Positions 31,613 to 43,545 of a stretch of 64,000 nt of DNA are shown piece after piece (positions within the stretch are counted from its first letter, which is position 1; each line of letters opens with the position of its first letter). Source of the stretch: Protopterus annectens (lineage: Eukaryota > Chordata > Ceratodontiformes > Protopteridae); contig NC_056739.1 of assembly GCF_019279795.1 (NCBI RefSeq), positions 13,282,968-13,346,967 of the forward strand. Direction: 5' to 3'. The notes below the pieces were generated by a model that had not been told where the DNA came from, did no database searches, and worked only from the letters and a program-made list of their open reading frames with translations. The position numbers were made by a program, and so were the translations under genes.

Positions 31613-32858
31613 CAGCTGCTTAACAGCAATTTTACTCATGCATATTGCCCAAGTAGTCCTTTACTTTCTCTTTAGCACTCTGCAACTGCGCCTCTTCTTG
31701 TTTTGTGAGATTCCCCTTACTCTATAATACTTTAACTTTTGTCAGCCCTTCCAAATAATTCTCATTACTTCTTAACCGCATCTCTTTTTCCTTGATTGCT
31801 ACTATATCTTTAAACTCCATTTTTATTTAATCGCACTTCCATCTGCAACTTCTGGAGTACTTTCTGTCTTCCATAATAAAACCTGAAATTTTTCCAATAC
31901 CTATTTGTTAAGTTCCTATGTTTTTAACAGAGAGATGAGGAAACACCAGTGTCTCATCTTTACTTCATTACCCTGAATGTTTACCTTAGTAATTATTTGT
32001 GCATGTTCTAAAACAGTTATTGGATGTGTGTCAATGTTCTCAATTAAATGCACATGTTCCTATGAAATATAATGTATGTCTAGTGTAGCCCAGTTATTGT
32101 ACCTTGGGGAATAATATGTAAATGCTCTCTGAGTTCCTACTACTAAATTCAGGTCTTTCATAACAAATATTTTTTTTATAAATTTCTTTAGAAATCTACT
32201 TTCTGTTGTTATATTTTCAATTCTAGGCTCCCCAGATACATCTTCACTGTTGCAAATCAAGTTCCAGTCCCCACCTATGAGTAATATTCCCTGCTGAAAG
32301 CTGATTATTTCTCCCACTTTTTGTTAAGCTCGATAATGACAGTTTCAGGTGGAATATAAATACATGCCAGCATAATCCTCATCATACCTCCCAACCGTAC
32401 CGAATTACTCGTTTTTTACTGAGTTTTGGGGTCCAAATAATGAGGTGCCACAATTCTTGAGTTGGCACCCCTTCATTTCCGACTTTTTCACAGCTTTGTT
32501 TATTTTTACACTGTTTGAGCTGATGTCATCATGTGCGCGATGACATCAGCTGCCTCCATAGGGGCTACTAGCCTGTTGGAATTGAGATCAAGGGCTCACG
32601 TGTACACATTTCCAGCTGGCATTTGAATGGATGTGTGCGGCAGGAAACATTTACTCAAATAGCGTTAGTCCATGGGAAGTAATGGAGTTTATTCAAATGG
32701 AGCTTAAAAATAGCGTTAGTCCGGATGTCAGCATTAATGGAGCTTTTATTCAAATAGTGTTAATCCGGATGCGTTTTGGGGAGTAATTTTTATTCAAATG
32801 GAGCTGGACGAACGGAAGGGATTCTACTGCAGAGGAAACTGAAGTAGGAAACATTTTA

Positions 32859-32860
<2 letters not shown>

Positions 32861-32917
<57 letters not shown>

Positions 32918-32922
32918 TGTGT
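32861..32922. repeat. (GT)n microsatellite in E2
   Basis: About 30 GT units with one A interruption; the counterpart in E1 (19569-19590) is a short CA tract. Confidence 0.97.
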
Positions 32923-33353
32923 CAAGGAGGGCATGATCTTTGGCATCCTGGCTTGTCCATATCTCAGTGTTTGTTATTGGTGTTACTGATAGAAATCTGG
33001 CTATAGAGCTCCCAGACATCTTAACTGTCTTTTACTGTATGCTTCCCCGTGGATATTTTTCCATCTACTCAAGATAAGTGGTGGTGAGGCAAACGTGAAC
33101 AAAAACATCAACATATTTTAAATACTCCTGTTTAAATGACTAAAATATTGACTGATAAAATTAAAAGATCGTTTATTCTGTCAAAATGTGCAAGTTTTCG
33201 TTCTCAGCTTGGTGCACTGCTTCTTTAATTGCCCAGAATGTTAAGTTACTTAGCTGTTAATAGTTAAAGTGATTTTTTTATATTCTCTCTTCACTTTAGG
33301 CTTGTAGAAGAAGCTGTGTATCCTGACACACTGCCTAGGTTACAAGTATACTG

Positions 33354-33671
33354 GGGTTCCCTACAGAAGACCGACAGCTCACAACACCAACACCCACATT
33401 GCTGACACCAAAAGCCCAACACACGAAATACCAACAATGGGAAAACGGTAAGTCTCCATAGTGCGGAATGGAAATATTTCCATTCCTGCACTGCAGTGTG
33501 ATCTCGGAGTTGGTATATTAAAGTTACGGGGGGGGGGGGGCAGAGCCCTCCTGCTAGCAGAAAAAAGGAAATGTTATTTTCCTTTTTTCAGCAGTAGCGC
33601 TGTTGTCGGTATTTCGTGTGTCAGGCTTTTGGTGTCAGTGTTGTGAGTTGTTGGTCTTCTGTAGGGGATCC
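33354..33671. mobile_element. MITE-1 with 8-bp target duplication GTATACTG
   Basis: Long imperfect inverted repeats: GGGTTCCCTACAGAAGACC at the left, GGTCTTCTGTAGGGGATCC at the right, with the arms staying complementary for about 85 bases. GTATACTG stands at 33346-33353 and 33672-33679. E1 gives the empty site: at 19130-19150 it has the same flanks with a single GTATACTG (minus strand). A G13 run and an AAAAAAGGAAATG block lie in the centre. Confidence 0.95.
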
Positions 33672-35589
33672 GTATACTGATATGAGCATGTTGAATTGTT
33701 CAAGAACTTCTTGTTTGACTAAATCAGAATAGCATAAAAGTACACCTGAAAAAATGGAATTTATGGTTAAAAATGCAAATGGCAACCAAATCATAACTGA
33801 ACCATGCACAGTTGGTTCATAAGAAGTATGTCAAGACTGATCACTAAATAATGACAGGCATTTGAATTTCAGATTTCATATTCTTCAGAAAATAAATGGT
33901 AACACAAAACCTTTTATTCTAGCAATTTTCTAAGTTTACAAGATAAAATTGTCCCAATTTTGGGGCTGTATTCCCCCATTATAGGCTTTGTCCAGGTTTT
34001 TTTGTGCTAAGACATTGAGAGCTATGGTGAGAAGTGAGAACTGAATTCTGTATTCCCCCATTATTGGCTTTGGCCAGGTTTTTTGTGCTAAGAGGTTGAC
34101 AGCTATGGTGAGAAGTGAGAACTGAATTCACTAAATGACAGACATTTAAGATTCAGTCTTCCTATCTTTTCAGGAAACTGCTGATTTGGCCTAGTGGTAT
34201 GTTGTTCTGACTGTAGTGCACAGGGCCCTAGGTTTAAGACTTGGCAGTGAAATGCAGCATGGTAACATAACATTTTATTCTAGCAACTTTCCAAAATGTT
34301 TGTCCCCCGCTCCCCCCCCCAGTAAAAAAAAATTGAAATTGAAAATAAGTGCAAGAAGCTGTGCAAGATGCCTATGTCATTCTATTTTATATATCGATAT
34401 AGATATATATTGTGTGGGTGTGAAAGTAGACTTTTATGATGTAAATGTTCTGAACTGGGCAGTTTTGTCATTATTGGTTCATGCATTTTGTTTCATTGCC
34501 TACTGGAAAAATGTTCAAACAATAAATTTAAAATGTGCTCTAACAAGTGTGCTGTACAAGGAATATAATTTAATAAAGTCAGGAAGGTTTTTCAAAGAAC
34601 ACATGTATGTTTCTTGCTTTGTGTGTAAGGGGCCAATGATTTGAAAGCAGCCCAAGGTAATCTTTATCCACCACTGGGCAGATGCATTTTCTTTGGATGT
34701 AGTGTGGGTTTCAATGTTGTTTCAATTAATGTGAGTTTAAAGGGCAGAGAAGTTTTAATGCCAAGTCTATTTTCATTGTGAGACAGTATTGCTTTGTTTA
34801 GCAGATGTGTCTATTAGTGTATGTGCATTGTGCTATAAAATGGAAAAATAAAATCCAAATAATCATTGTAGAAGTAAAGCAGTATGCACACATTAGTGTT
34901 TATGATAAATGAGGCGAAATAGGTAATGGGACATTGTAATGGCTACAGGGGGATGCTGGTGCCATATTTTGGCTGTCTGTTCTTCAGTTTACATTTGAAA
35001 GTTGGTATCCCACAATCTCATTGGAGTGGGCGGGGTTACATAATTATGTATGCAAATTTTATGTTAATCAGGGTACAGATTTGTACCTATTTTTCATGGG
35101 CCTTGTCCAGATTTTTGATGTTTCCAGGTTGAGAGGTATGATCCTCATCCCTTGCCAGTAGCCCCTTACTACTACAAATATGCCATTATTTGTTCCCCTC
35201 TTCTATCACTATTTGAGCTCCTCTAGCAATTAATATAAGTACTCCTCTTTTCCTTTGTCCATGATATTCTGCTGAATATCCATCCTGAAATCCTTTCTTT
35301 ATCAAATCCACCTGCTCAATTCTTTCCAGATGCATCTCCTGTAGCATTGCAATTTGCACTCTTCCTTTCTTGATATAACTAAATATTCTTTCTTTTTTTG
35401 TCTATATCTGTGAAACCATATGCATAAAATGCCCTTTCACTTAACAATTCCTGATGTGGAATACCAGTCCATTTGCTTATCTGTACTTTCATATAATGAA
35501 TACAATCTGTCCTGTCTAGTTTCTCTGGTACAGCAGAAAAATGTTAGATTTCTCCCTAGATGGTCTATCCTCTAATTTATCATTTCTGA

Positions 35590-35770
35590 AATACATCTTC
35601 TTGAGCAGTCTCATAGTCAGCCAGACTTTTCTTTATTTCAGCCTCTAATTTTTGCAGTTTTATCAGCTCATCTGAATATCTGCTTAAAGCTTCTTTTATT
35701 TTTTTCCAGCTTTTTGTATTTGAGTTTATATACTCAAGTGTTTTATTTTAATCAGCTATGAGCACATTTG
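35590..35770 (-). pseudogene. LINE ORF1-like coiled coil fragment
   Basis: The minus strand reads a charged heptad-like stretch: SWKKIKEALSRYSDELIKL, QKLEAEIKKSLADYETAQE. Its place directly before the endonuclease fits ORF1 of an L1-like element, an RNA-binding trimeric protein. The rest of ORF1 is not readable. Confidence 0.5.
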
Positions 35771-35930
35771 ACTTATTATTTCCTCTAGATTACTGGAAAC
35801 CTGTCTTGCACCAAATATCAAGCTTGAATTGCTTTTTATTGAACAGCTGCGGGATTCTTCCTAGTCAGTGTTTTCTCTTCACCCTTTTTTGTTGATTTTC
35901 TTTCAGGGTCTCTTAATTTCTTCTTTGGTG

Positions 35931-36212
35931 GCAACCAGGCTGTGTTCTTAGTAGCAAACGAAAACAAGTCCTTGAACCAAATAAGGAATCAGATGCAAAA
36001 ACCAGAGAATACAAGAAAAAGAAAAATAATCTGGTTCCACACAGCAGTGAAAATCAATATGTCCTTTATTGTAGTAGGTAAGCACTTTCTCGGAATAACA
36101 TCCACTTCATCAGACCAACAAAGATAGAATAGGAGTTACATTTTTGAACACTAAAACATCCAATCAAAAATCAGATAAAATGTGCATCATAGCTAAAAGC
36201 CATGTGATAAAA
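35931..36212 (-). other. Repeat-like spacer before DIRS A2
   Basis: On the minus strand it contains TCTGATGAAGTGGATGTTAT, then AATAAAGGACA. A similar phrase (TCTGATGAAGTTGGAGAAGT, then AAAATAAA) is on the plus strand at 48679-48740. This may be the end of a dispersed repeat; I could not name it. Confidence 0.35.
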
Positions 36213-36385
36213 TAAGAAGTTATGTACCTACCATAACGTTCCATGTTAGTTGTCTTCTCTCGCCTTCTTTCTTGCTTGATGGGTTCGGAGCCGATCCTCG
36301 GCTCCGACTCGGCACTTGCTAAGCTCAAGAGTCACTTTTACCAGCTCGAGGCAGCCCCATATCCCATGATGCAAGGCGGTAAGTA
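36213..36385 (-). repeat. DIRS A2 left terminal inverted repeat
   Basis: Same as the A1 left repeat, with the CGGAGCCGA / TCGGCTCCG hairpin at about 36286-36306. Confidence 0.9.
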
Positions 36386-36549
36386 CCAGATCTCGTTTGA
36401 TGACAAAGGGCAATAGCACCAAGCATAAATACTTCCCAAAGGAAGAAAGAAAGCCTACAGGATGAAAGAAGGACCAGTTCTGAATGGTCTTCAGCATAAC
36501 AATATCTTGTAGAAAGGTCTGTCCAGGCCTGGGGGAAGGAGGGAGGGTC

Positions 36550-36653
36550 GCAAGAAAGAAGGCGAGAGAAGACAACTAACATGGAACGTTATGGTAGGTA
36601 CATAACTTCTTAATGTTAAGTTGTCAATCTCGCCTTCATTCTTGCTTGATGGG
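36550..36653 (-). repeat. DIRS A2 internal complementary region
   Basis: The junction reads ACTTCT-TA-ATGTTAAG; A1 has CA in the middle. The dinucleotide matches this copy's own left edge (TA before AGAAG), as CA matches TG in A1. Confidence 0.9.
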
Positions 36654-36685
36654 ACCGCGTCCCTAGCACCTCTATCCTGGGTGGC

Positions 36686-38648
36686 TCAACGGAACAGACT
36701 CTTGAGGACTTTAGAGCCAAAACTGGCTCTGACCCTGGAGGCCAAGTCCAATTTGTAATGGGAAACAAAAGTATGAGGAGTGGCCCAAGTGGCCGCTGCA
36801 CAAATAGTGTCTAAAGGAAGTCTAGCTTGAAAGGCTGTAGAAGTAGCTAAGCTCCTAGTTGAATGTGCTTTAGGTTTTGAGCACAGCTGTTTTCCCCTGA
36901 GCAGATAAATTTCAGAGATGACAGAAGAAAGCCATCTAGATAAAGTCACTTTAGAGACAGGAAGGCCTTTCCTGTTATCCGCATAGGAAACAAAGAGTTG
37001 ATCGGATTTCCTAAATTGTTTAGTTCTGTCCAAATAATATCTGAGTTGGCGGTGGACATCAAGATAATGTAATTTTTGTTCCGATCTGTTTGAATAGTTT
37101 GGAAAAAATACAGGGAGATCAATGGATTGATTCAAATTAGCCTTTGAGGCGACCTTAGGCATTAGTTCTCAATGATACTCTGTCCTTGTGAAAGACCAAA
37201 TAGGGGGGTCGAACCGAAAGAGCATGAAGTTCAGACACCCTCCTGGCCGATGTAATAGCTACTAGGAATAATGTTTTCCAAGAAAGAAATTTTAGGGAGC
37301 AAGAAACAGCTGGCTCGAAGGGGGGAAGAATCAAGGATGTCAGCACTAAATTTAGATCCCATTGAGGAGGAGGATTCCTGATTGGAGGCTTTAGCAGGAA
37401 AATTCCTTTCAAGAAGGCTTTACAAAGCCTATGGGACATGATATTGTGATCTGCGATCCCGACATGAAAGTTCGAGATAGCAGCCAGTTGAACTCTAACT
37501 GTGGAAGAAGAGGAGCCTGCATGAAAAATCTCCGCTAAGAAGTCCAAAACTGCCTGAACTGGGGCAGTGAAGGGATCGATATTCTTGGCTTTAGCCCAAT
37601 AAGAGAAACGTTTCCATTTGCTTGTATAAATCCTCCTGGTAGAGGATTTTAAAGAAGCTACTATGATGTCTCTAACAGGGTTAGAGATCAAAGGAAGCCT
37701 GGCTAAGGAAGGAAGTGGAGCAACCATGCTGAGAGGTTGAGAGAAGGGATAGACTGGTGCAGCTGACCGGATTGGTGAACCAGAAGATCTGGCACTGGGT
37801 CCAGATGCCATGGCTGCACCAAAAGGTGACGATGGAGGAACGGAAACCAAATTTGTCGAGGCCAATAAGGAGCAATGAGAATCATTTTGGCTCTCAAAAC
37901 GGTAGCTTTCTGGATAACCTGAGGGATTAGAGGAAAAGGAGGAAAAGCATAAAGAAGTCCCTGGGGCCAATCCTGGGTCAGAGCGTCTCTGGGGGGATGG
38001 CCTGACAGAGGGAAGAGAGAGAAGAAGTCTGGGCATTTGCTGTTTTGGGGAGTAGCAAAAAGATCGCAACATGGGCGACCCCATTCCAGAAAAATCTCCT
38101 CCACTATAGATTGCTTGAGAGACCACTCGTGAGGCATGAGAATAGCTCTGCTCGATCTCTCCGCTAAAATGTTGGTTTTCCCAGGGATGTGCATTGCTAC
38201 CAGAAACCGATGAGAGGAGATCGCCCATTGCCACAGTCTGAGCGCTTCTCGACACAAGGGGTAGGACTTGGTTCCGCCCTGTTTGTTGATATACCAAACT
38301 ACAGACATGTTGTCTGTGTGGACTGCAATTGTCCCTACAGGAAGAGAGTCGTTGAGGGCTTGCAACATTAAAAGCACTGCTCTCATCTCTAGGACATTTA
38401 TGTGCAGGTGGTACTCGAACGGTTGCCACGTCCCATGAACCATACTGTCCTGATAATGCCCCCCCCACCCGATCAGGGAGGCATCCGTGGTGACAGTGGC
38501 TACCGGGGATGGGGGTACAAAGTGTCTGCCTTGGTGAATCTGGGGAGAAGTGATCCACCAAGCAAGATGATTTTTGCAAATCTGTGTCACCAGAATGTGG
38601 TGACGCATTGGAAGTTGTTGGTAAGACCACTGAGTGAACAACATCCAC
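36686..38648 (-). pseudogene. DIRS A2 tyrosine recombinase, 11-bp deletion
   Basis: A 497-codon frame (38648-37155) covers the overlap with RNase H and the recombinase N-terminal core through SARRVSELHALSV. At 37160/37161 eleven bases present in A1 (10272-10282) are missing, which shifts the frame. The second frame (37162-36686) carries HRQLRYYLDRTKQFRKSDQL, HSTRSLATSTAF and HYKLDLASRVRASFGS. All catalytic residues are there but split between frames. As in A1, the upstream ~270 codons of the first frame overlap RNase H and are probably not a domain. Confidence 0.85.
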
Positions 38649-39778
38649 TGAAGAAGGCGCATGTAGAAGCGAGCCAGGGAAGAAGAGTAATGGCCGCAGC
38701 CATGAGACCTAATACTTTTAGAACCATTCTGGCCTGTACCTTCTTGTTGGCTAGAATGATCCTGACATGACTTTGAATGTCTGAAACTCTTTGGTCTGTA
38801 AGGGTAGCTGACATCCGAACAGTGTTTAAGTTTGCGCCTATGAAAGTAATAGACTGGCAGGGCAATAAGGATGACTTTTCAAGTTGATCGAGATGCCCAA
38901 ATGAGAACAAAGATTTATTGTGTAATCCCTGGCTTGAACAAGCTGATGCCTGGTGGTGGCTGACAGGAGCCAGTCGTCGAGATACGGAAACACCTGGAAT
39001 CCTTGACGGCTCAGGTGAGCCGTGACCACTGCCATGCATTTGGTGAACACCCTGGGGGCTGTGGTGAGACCAAAGGGCAGGGCTCTGAACTGGAAATGAC
39101 TGGACCCCAGCCGAAGCGGAGAAATCTCCTGGAGCGTCTGTGAATTTTTATGTGATAGTACGCATCCTGAAGATCTATTGAGCACATCCAGTTGTCCTTC
39201 TGCAAGAAGGGTAGAATCGACTGAAGAGTGACCATTCGGAATCTTGTCTTCTTCACAGACTTGTTGAGTCTGCTGAGATCCAATATTGGTCTCCAGTCTC
39301 CCGTCTTTTTGGGGACCAAAAAGAACCTTGAGTAGATTCCGGGCTCTGAATGGTCTGTTGTAACTGGCTGAATGGCTCTTTTTTGCAGTAGTTTTGAGAC
39401 TTCCAACTCTGCAATTTCCCTTAGACCGGGTGGTACGTCTGGGAGGGAATTTGAGGGATAGAAAGGACTTTCCTCGAAAGGAATTATGTAACCCTCGGAT
39501 ATGATCGACTGTACCCATCTGTCTTGAGTGAGAGAACGCCAGGCTTCTGGGTACAGTGATAGTCTTCCCCCGACTGCCTCCAAGGAGGGACAGCCGGGCA
39601 ACATCTCAGGGATGCTGAAAGGGCTTGTCAGAGAGAGGCTCTCTGCTTCCCTGGTTCTGTGGACACCCTCTGCCTCTAGAGCGGCGTCTGTTGTTGTTAC
39701 CCCCTCTGCCTCTAGGGGTAAACTGACCACGTGAATCCGGCGTGACTCCTTGGGATTTGCGGAACCACATTTTGCCAC
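37703..39778 (-). pseudogene. DIRS A2 reverse transcriptase-RNase H, frame-shifted
   Basis: 39778-39011 runs open through KKTGDWRPILDLSRLNK and SIDLQDAYYHIKIHRR (CAG where A1 has TAG), then loses the frame near 39115 by one base. 39518-38838 carries FRALPFGLTTAPRVFTKCMA and FPYLDDWLL. Losses near 38880 and 38690 shift again. 38662-37703 is open through RNase H: TTDASLIGWGG, NVLEMRAV, HTDNMSVVWY. One change, LAERSSR for LADRLSR, hits the last RNase H aspartate. The G run after IGW has eight G, in frame. Confidence 0.87.
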
Positions 39779-42023
39779 CCTTCTGTCCTTTGGGGTAAGG
39801 TCTAGAAGGGGTGGAAAAACGGACTCCTACGGCAGAAAGAGTTTTGCCGTCCTGCTCACACCTGGTTAACGTTTCCTTCACTTGAGGGCCAAACAAAGCT
39901 GACCCATCAAAGGGAGAGTTTGTGAAGGACGCCTTAAAGGGATCTGCAAAATTACATAGCCGCATCCAAGCTTGGCGTCTAAGAGCCACACCTGTACCTG
40001 CGGCCCTACTCACTCCATCAGCAGCATATGATATAAGCCACATGGAGGAGTTTGCAATGGAGTTAAGGGTTCCTAGCTGCGAAGCAATTTTTTCCTGAGC
40101 CCCCGCAGCTGTAGGATCCTGCACAACTTCACCTAGCTCCTTAAGGATATCCCTTTGGAGTCTGGTGAAGTGACAAAGATAGTTCAGCGAACGCATAGCA
40201 AAGGTCGCTGAAGAAAACATCCGCTTACCATATCTATCCATGGTCCTAGAGTCCTTATTAGGAGGATGGACAGGTACGGAAGGATCTGCAAGTTCCTTCT
40301 TGGTGGCAGCCGCCACCACCATGGCATCAGCGGGGACACCTTTTGTAAGGAATTGCTTGTCCGACGGGGCAGTAATAAATTTAGAAGGCCTCCTAGGGAC
40401 AGGCTCTACAGAGTCAGGAGCAGTCCAAGCCTTTCGAGCAATAACCTGCATAAGGGGGTCGAAAGGCGGAGACACCCAGGAGGTGGAGGGCCGAGATCCA
40501 AACGCCTCCAGGTATACTGACTCATCCTCAGAGGGATTGTTGGTGGGCCAGTTTCCCCTCTGTCTAAGGAGTTCTAGGATGTCTGAGAAGGAGACATCCT
40601 CAGAGGGGGATCTTGGGGATCCCTCTGACTCATCTAAGTCAGTATCCGAAGTGATAGACTCAGGGGAGTCTACGTGTTTCCTCTTACAAGTCCTCTTCCG
40701 CGGAGGATCACCCGACAAATCAGGAGAATCCTCAGAAGAGGGGGATATTCCCAGTGGGGAAACCTGAGGCGGAGGATCTCTGGGTCCGGGAGCAAGAGAA
40801 GTGGCAGAGATGTCAACAGGCACTATAGAGGGAGGAGCTAAGGGAACAGACTGCTGGCTGAGTCCAGAGGCCAGCACACTCTTCATCACCTCGAAGGCTC
40901 CTCCCAGGAGGTCCGAGAGAACCCGCTCCGAAGAGCTAGGAACTCCAGGACCCACCGAAAAGGAAGGCTCCGAGGCAGATGTCGGAGCCGAGCTCACCAA
41001 GGCCGAGGCTCCAAGGGGAAGAGCGGGGTCGGACAAGGGTCCGATGCCACTCACCCTCGGAGGAGACCAGGGAAGCCCGCCACCGAATCCCTCTAAGGAA
41101 GGTCTCAAGAGGAGATAAGAGTAGAGGCTGAAGGAGCAGAAGGGGTATCTGTCCCTCAGCCGTAGCAGAAACTATTCCGAAGACTCCAACTCCAAACTCT
41201 GGGGTAGAGTCAAGGAGGAACTGCAATGGGGTGTGGACTAATAGTCGCCTGCTGAGACGGACTATGTAGCATTTGGGCCAGTGCCTGTGACTTTAGTAGT
41301 CTACTGACCACTCTCTCCAAATCATGGTCAGAAAGCCTGGATGACCTTGAAGATCGGCTCCGATGGCTCCGCTCCGAGAGGAGAGGCGGCCGGAGCCGAA
41401 AGTATCGGCTCCAAGGAAGGGGACCTAGACCTCTTCCTCGAAGGAACCATCGGAGCCGATGAAACTACTGAAACTGTCGGAGCCGACAACTTATCGGCAC
41501 CGACAGGTAGCTTCGATGTATCGGCTCCAGCCGGAGCCGATACGGCCATAAATGTAAGGGTGTCAGAGCCGATCGGAGCCGACACCGATGCCTGGGCCAC
41601 ATGGTGGTCGGAACCGATCGGAGCCGACACCGAAGTGGTCGAACCAGAGTTGGCACCGATAGCCATCGGTGCCGAAGGTTTAGGTAACCCAGAATCGGCT
41701 CCAGCCGGAGCCGATCTCGACTCTGAATGAGTCGGAGCCGAGGCCACAGGCTTGGACACAGAAGCCTGGGCCTTGGAAGACTTAGAAGTCTTAGATGGGG
41801 CCGACTTAGCCGGAGAGCCCTCCGGCTTAAGAAGGCCCCTCAAAATCAATTTATTTCTTCTTTCCTGCAGGACTCTCTGGCTAAAAGAATGACCTATAGC
41901 ACAGGAGTCCTGCAGGTGAAGAGGCCCCAGACAGTACAGGCAAGAAGTGTGACCGTCTGTCAGAGACATCTTCTGACAGCACGAGTCACACTTCTTAAAG
42001 CCTGAGACCCTTTCTTTAGACAT
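39606..42023 (-). pseudogene. DIRS A2 gag, one frameshift
   Basis: ATG at 42023 as in A1. The first frame (to 41328) holds the Cys/His motif with one change (AIGHSF for AICHSF, losing a conserved Cys) and the SAPAGAD/SAPIGSD repeats. A 2-bp loss near 41391 shifts the frame. From 41108 a 500-codon frame is open to 39606: acidic region, helical core, and RGRGG/NNNRRRSRGRG tail. This is the longest uninterrupted gag part in the window and a good reference for the other copies. Confidence 0.87.
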
Positions 42024-42031
42024 GGTGTAAA

Positions 42032-42113
42032 ACACACACACACACACACCAGTCCAAGAAATTAAATTAAATATACCAAAAGGTATCACTAACAGACACA
42101 CACACACACACAC
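42032..42113 (-). repeat. (CA)n tracts in the A2 leader
   Basis: Two CA runs (42032-42048, 42097-42113), each longer than in A1, upstream of the gag ATG. Confidence 0.85.
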
Positions 42114-42269
42114 CCTAACAGGGGGGGATGGGATGGGTTTTAGTCTGACTAAAAGTTTTGAGGAGACAGGGAAATTTTCTGTCAGAAAGGAAATAAAACT
42201 AAGTTAAAACTAATAATTTAAGGTTTTTTTGTAAAAAGGGGCTAAAATAGTAAAGTAATAATTCACTTA

Positions 42270-42466
42270 CCAGGAGCTGGTAAAAGGAGGACCTCATCAG
42301 TGAAGCGGCAAACGAGATCTGGGTACTTACCGCCTTGCATCATGGGATATGGGGCTGCCTCGAGCTGGTAAAAGTGACTCTCGAGCTTAGCAAGTGCCGA
42401 GTCGGAGCCGAGGATCGGCTCCGAACCCATCAAGCAAGAATGAAGGCGAGATTGACAACTTAACAT
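42270..42466 (-). repeat. DIRS A2 right terminal inverted repeat
   Basis: As in A1, with the hairpin near 42402-42422 and terminus CTTAACAT at 42466. Confidence 0.9.
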
Positions 42467-42829
42467 TACATCTGTAGAATATATAGATCGTTAAAAAATT
42501 GAATAAAACAGACTAAATGAACAATATGTACTTAAAACTGGTAACAAATACAATAGTAAAAAATAATAAAAGATGGACTATTGAAACATATATGATACAA
42601 TATTAAAAGAGAGATCAGTGCTTTAATGGCCGTGCTTTAAGGAACGGTTCTTAGTAGCCAGTGACTGAATTTACTAAAAGTGACAGAGTTCTCGGCCCTT
42701 GTGTTTCAGTTTCTTTTTTTCACATTGGGAGAGCTGAAGTTAAGCAGCCATATGTATTGTTATTGTTAAGTCCATCCATATGTATTATCATGGTAAATAT
42801 ATAACTTTTGGATCTTATATAAGAAGGTC
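42467..42829. other. No recognisable gene
   Basis: AT-rich sequence between DIRS A2 and the G2 fragment. Nothing supported. Confidence 0.5.
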
Positions 42830-43545
42830 TAGCCTCAGTAACAGTAGGACAGAGTCCCAAGAAGATCCTCTTTGACTGGCATCTCTTATGGAAACATTTC
42901 CCTTATCACTATAACCACAAAAGATGACCCAGATCTGAATATCACATCCGGGTTACAGTGCCTTATAAAGGTATTCAGTGAAGACCTAAAAGCTGCATTG
43001 TGATGAAGGCCTGACAGACAAATATGTAAACAAAATTATTTTCTAAAAAGCAATAAAAAGTTGACAATTTTTCGGGACGTAAGTTGTCCTTGAACATACA
43101 TGCAATAAAGCAGGTGTTCACCTTTACTAGAATAACAGGGAAAGAAAACTGGTACATAAGTGGCTTGGTTAAGGTTAGTGTCAAGCTCTGTCTTCTGCAT
43201 AAAGAATAGATCAGAAAAAAAAATTTCTGTCATAAAAACTAAAGTGGATTTTTTCCCCCTGAAAATAACTTATCTGCCCAGCAATGAAACATAAGCCAAC
43301 CATCAATTCTTGAAATCCCACAAATGATGCACTCTTTGGCACCAAAAAAGTTTTTCAGGGCTTGGAACCCAAACATGACAATTTAGTCAGCACTGCTTAA
43401 GCTCACTAATGGTTTGGGCATGATAAAGGTGCCCTAAAAACTTTGAAATTTGGCAGGCAATTATATTCTTAGCAAGATATAACCTGTATAGCTAAGGCTA
43501 CTGAAGCACTGCTCATAATGATAAACATTTATACTTTTGCTACTG
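42830..43545 (-). pseudogene. DIRS G2 tyrosine recombinase fragment
   Basis: ACAGAGTCCC at 42850 matches the sequence that follows the complementary region in other copies. The minus frame 43233-43036 reads TNLNQATYVPVFFPCYSSKG, aligned with TNLNQSIDLPVFFPNYSNRS of A1. The part 43270-43540 matches 48890-49215 of G. No catalytic block is intact, and the terminal repeat is missing. Confidence 0.5.

Larger units (their letters stand above)
32383..35140. mobile_element. hAT-like non-autonomous element E2, inverted relative to E1
   Basis: Ends CATACCTCCCAAC (32383) and GTTGAGAGGTATG (35140); exact 8-bp target duplication ATCCTCAT at 32375-32382 and 35141-35148. The body is the reverse of E1 with an internal deletion (E1 18165-18985 missing) and one extra MITE at 33354-33671. 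It interrupts the L1 endonuclease. Confidence 0.92.
31640..35430 (-). pseudogene. L1-type ORF2 endonuclease, split by E2
   Basis: The APE-type endonuclease nicks target DNA. On the minus strand: IAMLQEMHLERIEQVDL (near 35345) is the ExHL catalytic block; KRGVLILIARGA follows (near 35240); LACIYIPPE lies just left of E2 (near 32360); ILLIGGDWNLI (near 32285) is the GDxN block; and YNNWATLDIHYIS (near 32070) resembles the C-terminal SxIDYxxIS block. The linker to 31640 has several stops. E2 lies between the second and third blocks, and the coding sense continues across it once one target repeat is ignored. Confidence 0.7.
31613..35930 (-). mobile_element. L1-like LINE, 5' half (ORF1 coil, endonuclease)
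   Basis: Two segments, 35930-35149 and 32374-31613, interrupted by E2 with its 8-bp duplication. The order on the minus strand is a coiled-coil stretch, endonuclease N-terminus, endonuclease C-terminus and the linker that precedes RT. The RT half is at 6600-9290 in the same orientation. Together they look like one LINE opened by DIRS B. Confidence 0.7.
36213..42466 (-). mobile_element. DIRS retrotransposon A2, sister of A1
   Basis: Same structure as A1, nearly identical by eye over more than 6 kb. Left end TAAGAAGTTATG, right end CTTAACAT. Left repeat 36213-36385, complementary region 36550-36653, right repeat 42270-42466. Lesions differ from A1: the recombinase has an 11-bp deletion, RT has single-base losses near 39115 and 38880, gag has a 2-bp loss near 41391. 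So both copies were inserted with better frames and decayed separately. Confidence 0.93.

Noticed and set aside
43300..43350. A FLVPK-like string in G2 suggesting RT
   Set aside because: Short match only; neighbours align with the recombinase region and with G, not with RT.
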